Positions 6,798 through 6,948 of a stretch of 6,948 nt of DNA are shown in pieces. The translations under genes were made by a program, and so were the position numbers. The stretch's first letter is position 1, and each line of letters starts with the position of its first letter. Source of the stretch: JBBQIY01 sp964553035 (GTDB taxonomy: Bacteria; Verrucomicrobiota; Kiritimatiellia; RFP12; UBA3636); NCBI GenBank assembly GCA_964553035.1, contig CAZKJH010000162.1, positions 1 through 6,948 on the forward strand, read 5' to 3'. The notes beneath the pieces are model-generated. The model did not search any database. It was given only the letters and a program-made list of their open reading frames with translations, and had not been told where the DNA came from.

Positions 6798-6893
6798 GGT
6801 CGATTCGCAAAGTAAACGCGCTTTTTGGATCGACTAAGTGCGCCTCCCAGCGCACTTACTCTGCCAAAGGCGCGTTTACTTTGCGAATCGACC
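6798..6893. repeat. Foldback repeat with perfect 24-bp arms, possible second MITE-like element
   Basis: The arms at 6798-6821 and 6870-6893 are perfect reverse complements (GGTCGATTCGCAAAGTAA begins the left one). A nested perfect 9-bp hairpin, TAAGTGCGC (6835-6843) and its complement (6850-6858), surrounds the loop CTCCCA. The two palindromes are nearly concentric (centres 6845.5 and 6846.5), so the 96 bases can form a long stem. Its sequence is unrelated to the 4797-4956 element. Flanks show no clean target duplication (TCAG on the left, TCGG on the right). It lies upstream of the minus-strand promoter and has no T-tract, so a simple terminator is less likely. It could be a MITE, a repeat of the REP/BIME kind or a structured RNA. 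Confidence 0.7.
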
Positions 6894-6948
6894 TCGGTCA
6901 GTCACCGGGGTTGGGCAGACAGAGGAGCACCACCCACTCGACCGATTA
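6894..6948. other. No assignable feature at the window end
   Basis: The last 55 bases are GC-rich and show no start with a ribosome-binding site, no RNA-gene signature and no repeat shared with the rest of the window. Confidence 0.4.

Noticed and set aside
6798..6893. Rho-independent terminator for a gene from outside the window
   Set aside because: The arms are longer than usual for a terminator, there is no T-tract on either side, and the nested symmetric structure fits a foldback repeat better.

Overview
The window looks like a chromosomal fragment from a mid-GC Gram-negative bacterium. A PVC-group relative (Lentisphaerota/Kiritimatiellota type) is my best guess. It rests on the HU-like protein carrying C-terminal zinc ribbons, the style of the DegT-family aminotransferase remnant, and the signal-peptide-bearing coiled-coil protein. 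This assignment is inference; no rRNA or other decisive marker is present.

Layout: positions 1-438 hold no convincing gene. They are strongly AT-rich from about 200 to 400 and contain weak DnaA-box-like and repeat signals upstream of dnaN. Three co-directional plus-strand genes follow: dnaN (439-1530, DNA polymerase III sliding clamp), a five-domain S1 RNA-binding protein (1584-3044), and an unrecognised single-pass membrane protein with an SH3-like middle and a helical C-terminus (3072-4115). Gaps of 53 and 27 nt without visible terminators suggest an operon.

From about 4120 to 5134 the composition becomes clearly more GC-rich and the genes are broken. A DegT/DnrJ/EryC1/StrS-type aminotransferase keeps only its N- and C-terminal ends, in different frames. 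After it comes a decayed, unidentified coding stretch. That stretch is interrupted by a 160-bp foldback element (4797-4956) with perfect 19-bp terminal inverted repeats, concentric internal palindromes and a 5-bp direct duplication of the target, ATCAA. This is a MITE-like insertion, and removing it together with one ATCAA copy restores an open frame.

From 5224 the sequence returns to intact genes: an HU/IHF-like protein fused to two duplicated zinc-ribbon modules (5224-6132). Convergent with it on the minus strand is a small exported coiled-coil protein with an 84-bp in-frame tandem duplication (6152-6706), preceded by a good sigma70-like promoter and Shine-Dalgarno. Beyond that promoter lies a second, unrelated foldback repeat (6798-6893, perfect 24-bp arms). 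The last 55 bases show nothing I can assign.

The intact genes serve DNA replication, translation/RNA binding, nucleoid organisation and the cell envelope. The middle section looks like a graveyard of acquired or formerly functional DNA. I see no CRISPR, defence or biosynthetic system. The most notable features are the two foldback elements and the HU-zinc-ribbon fusion.
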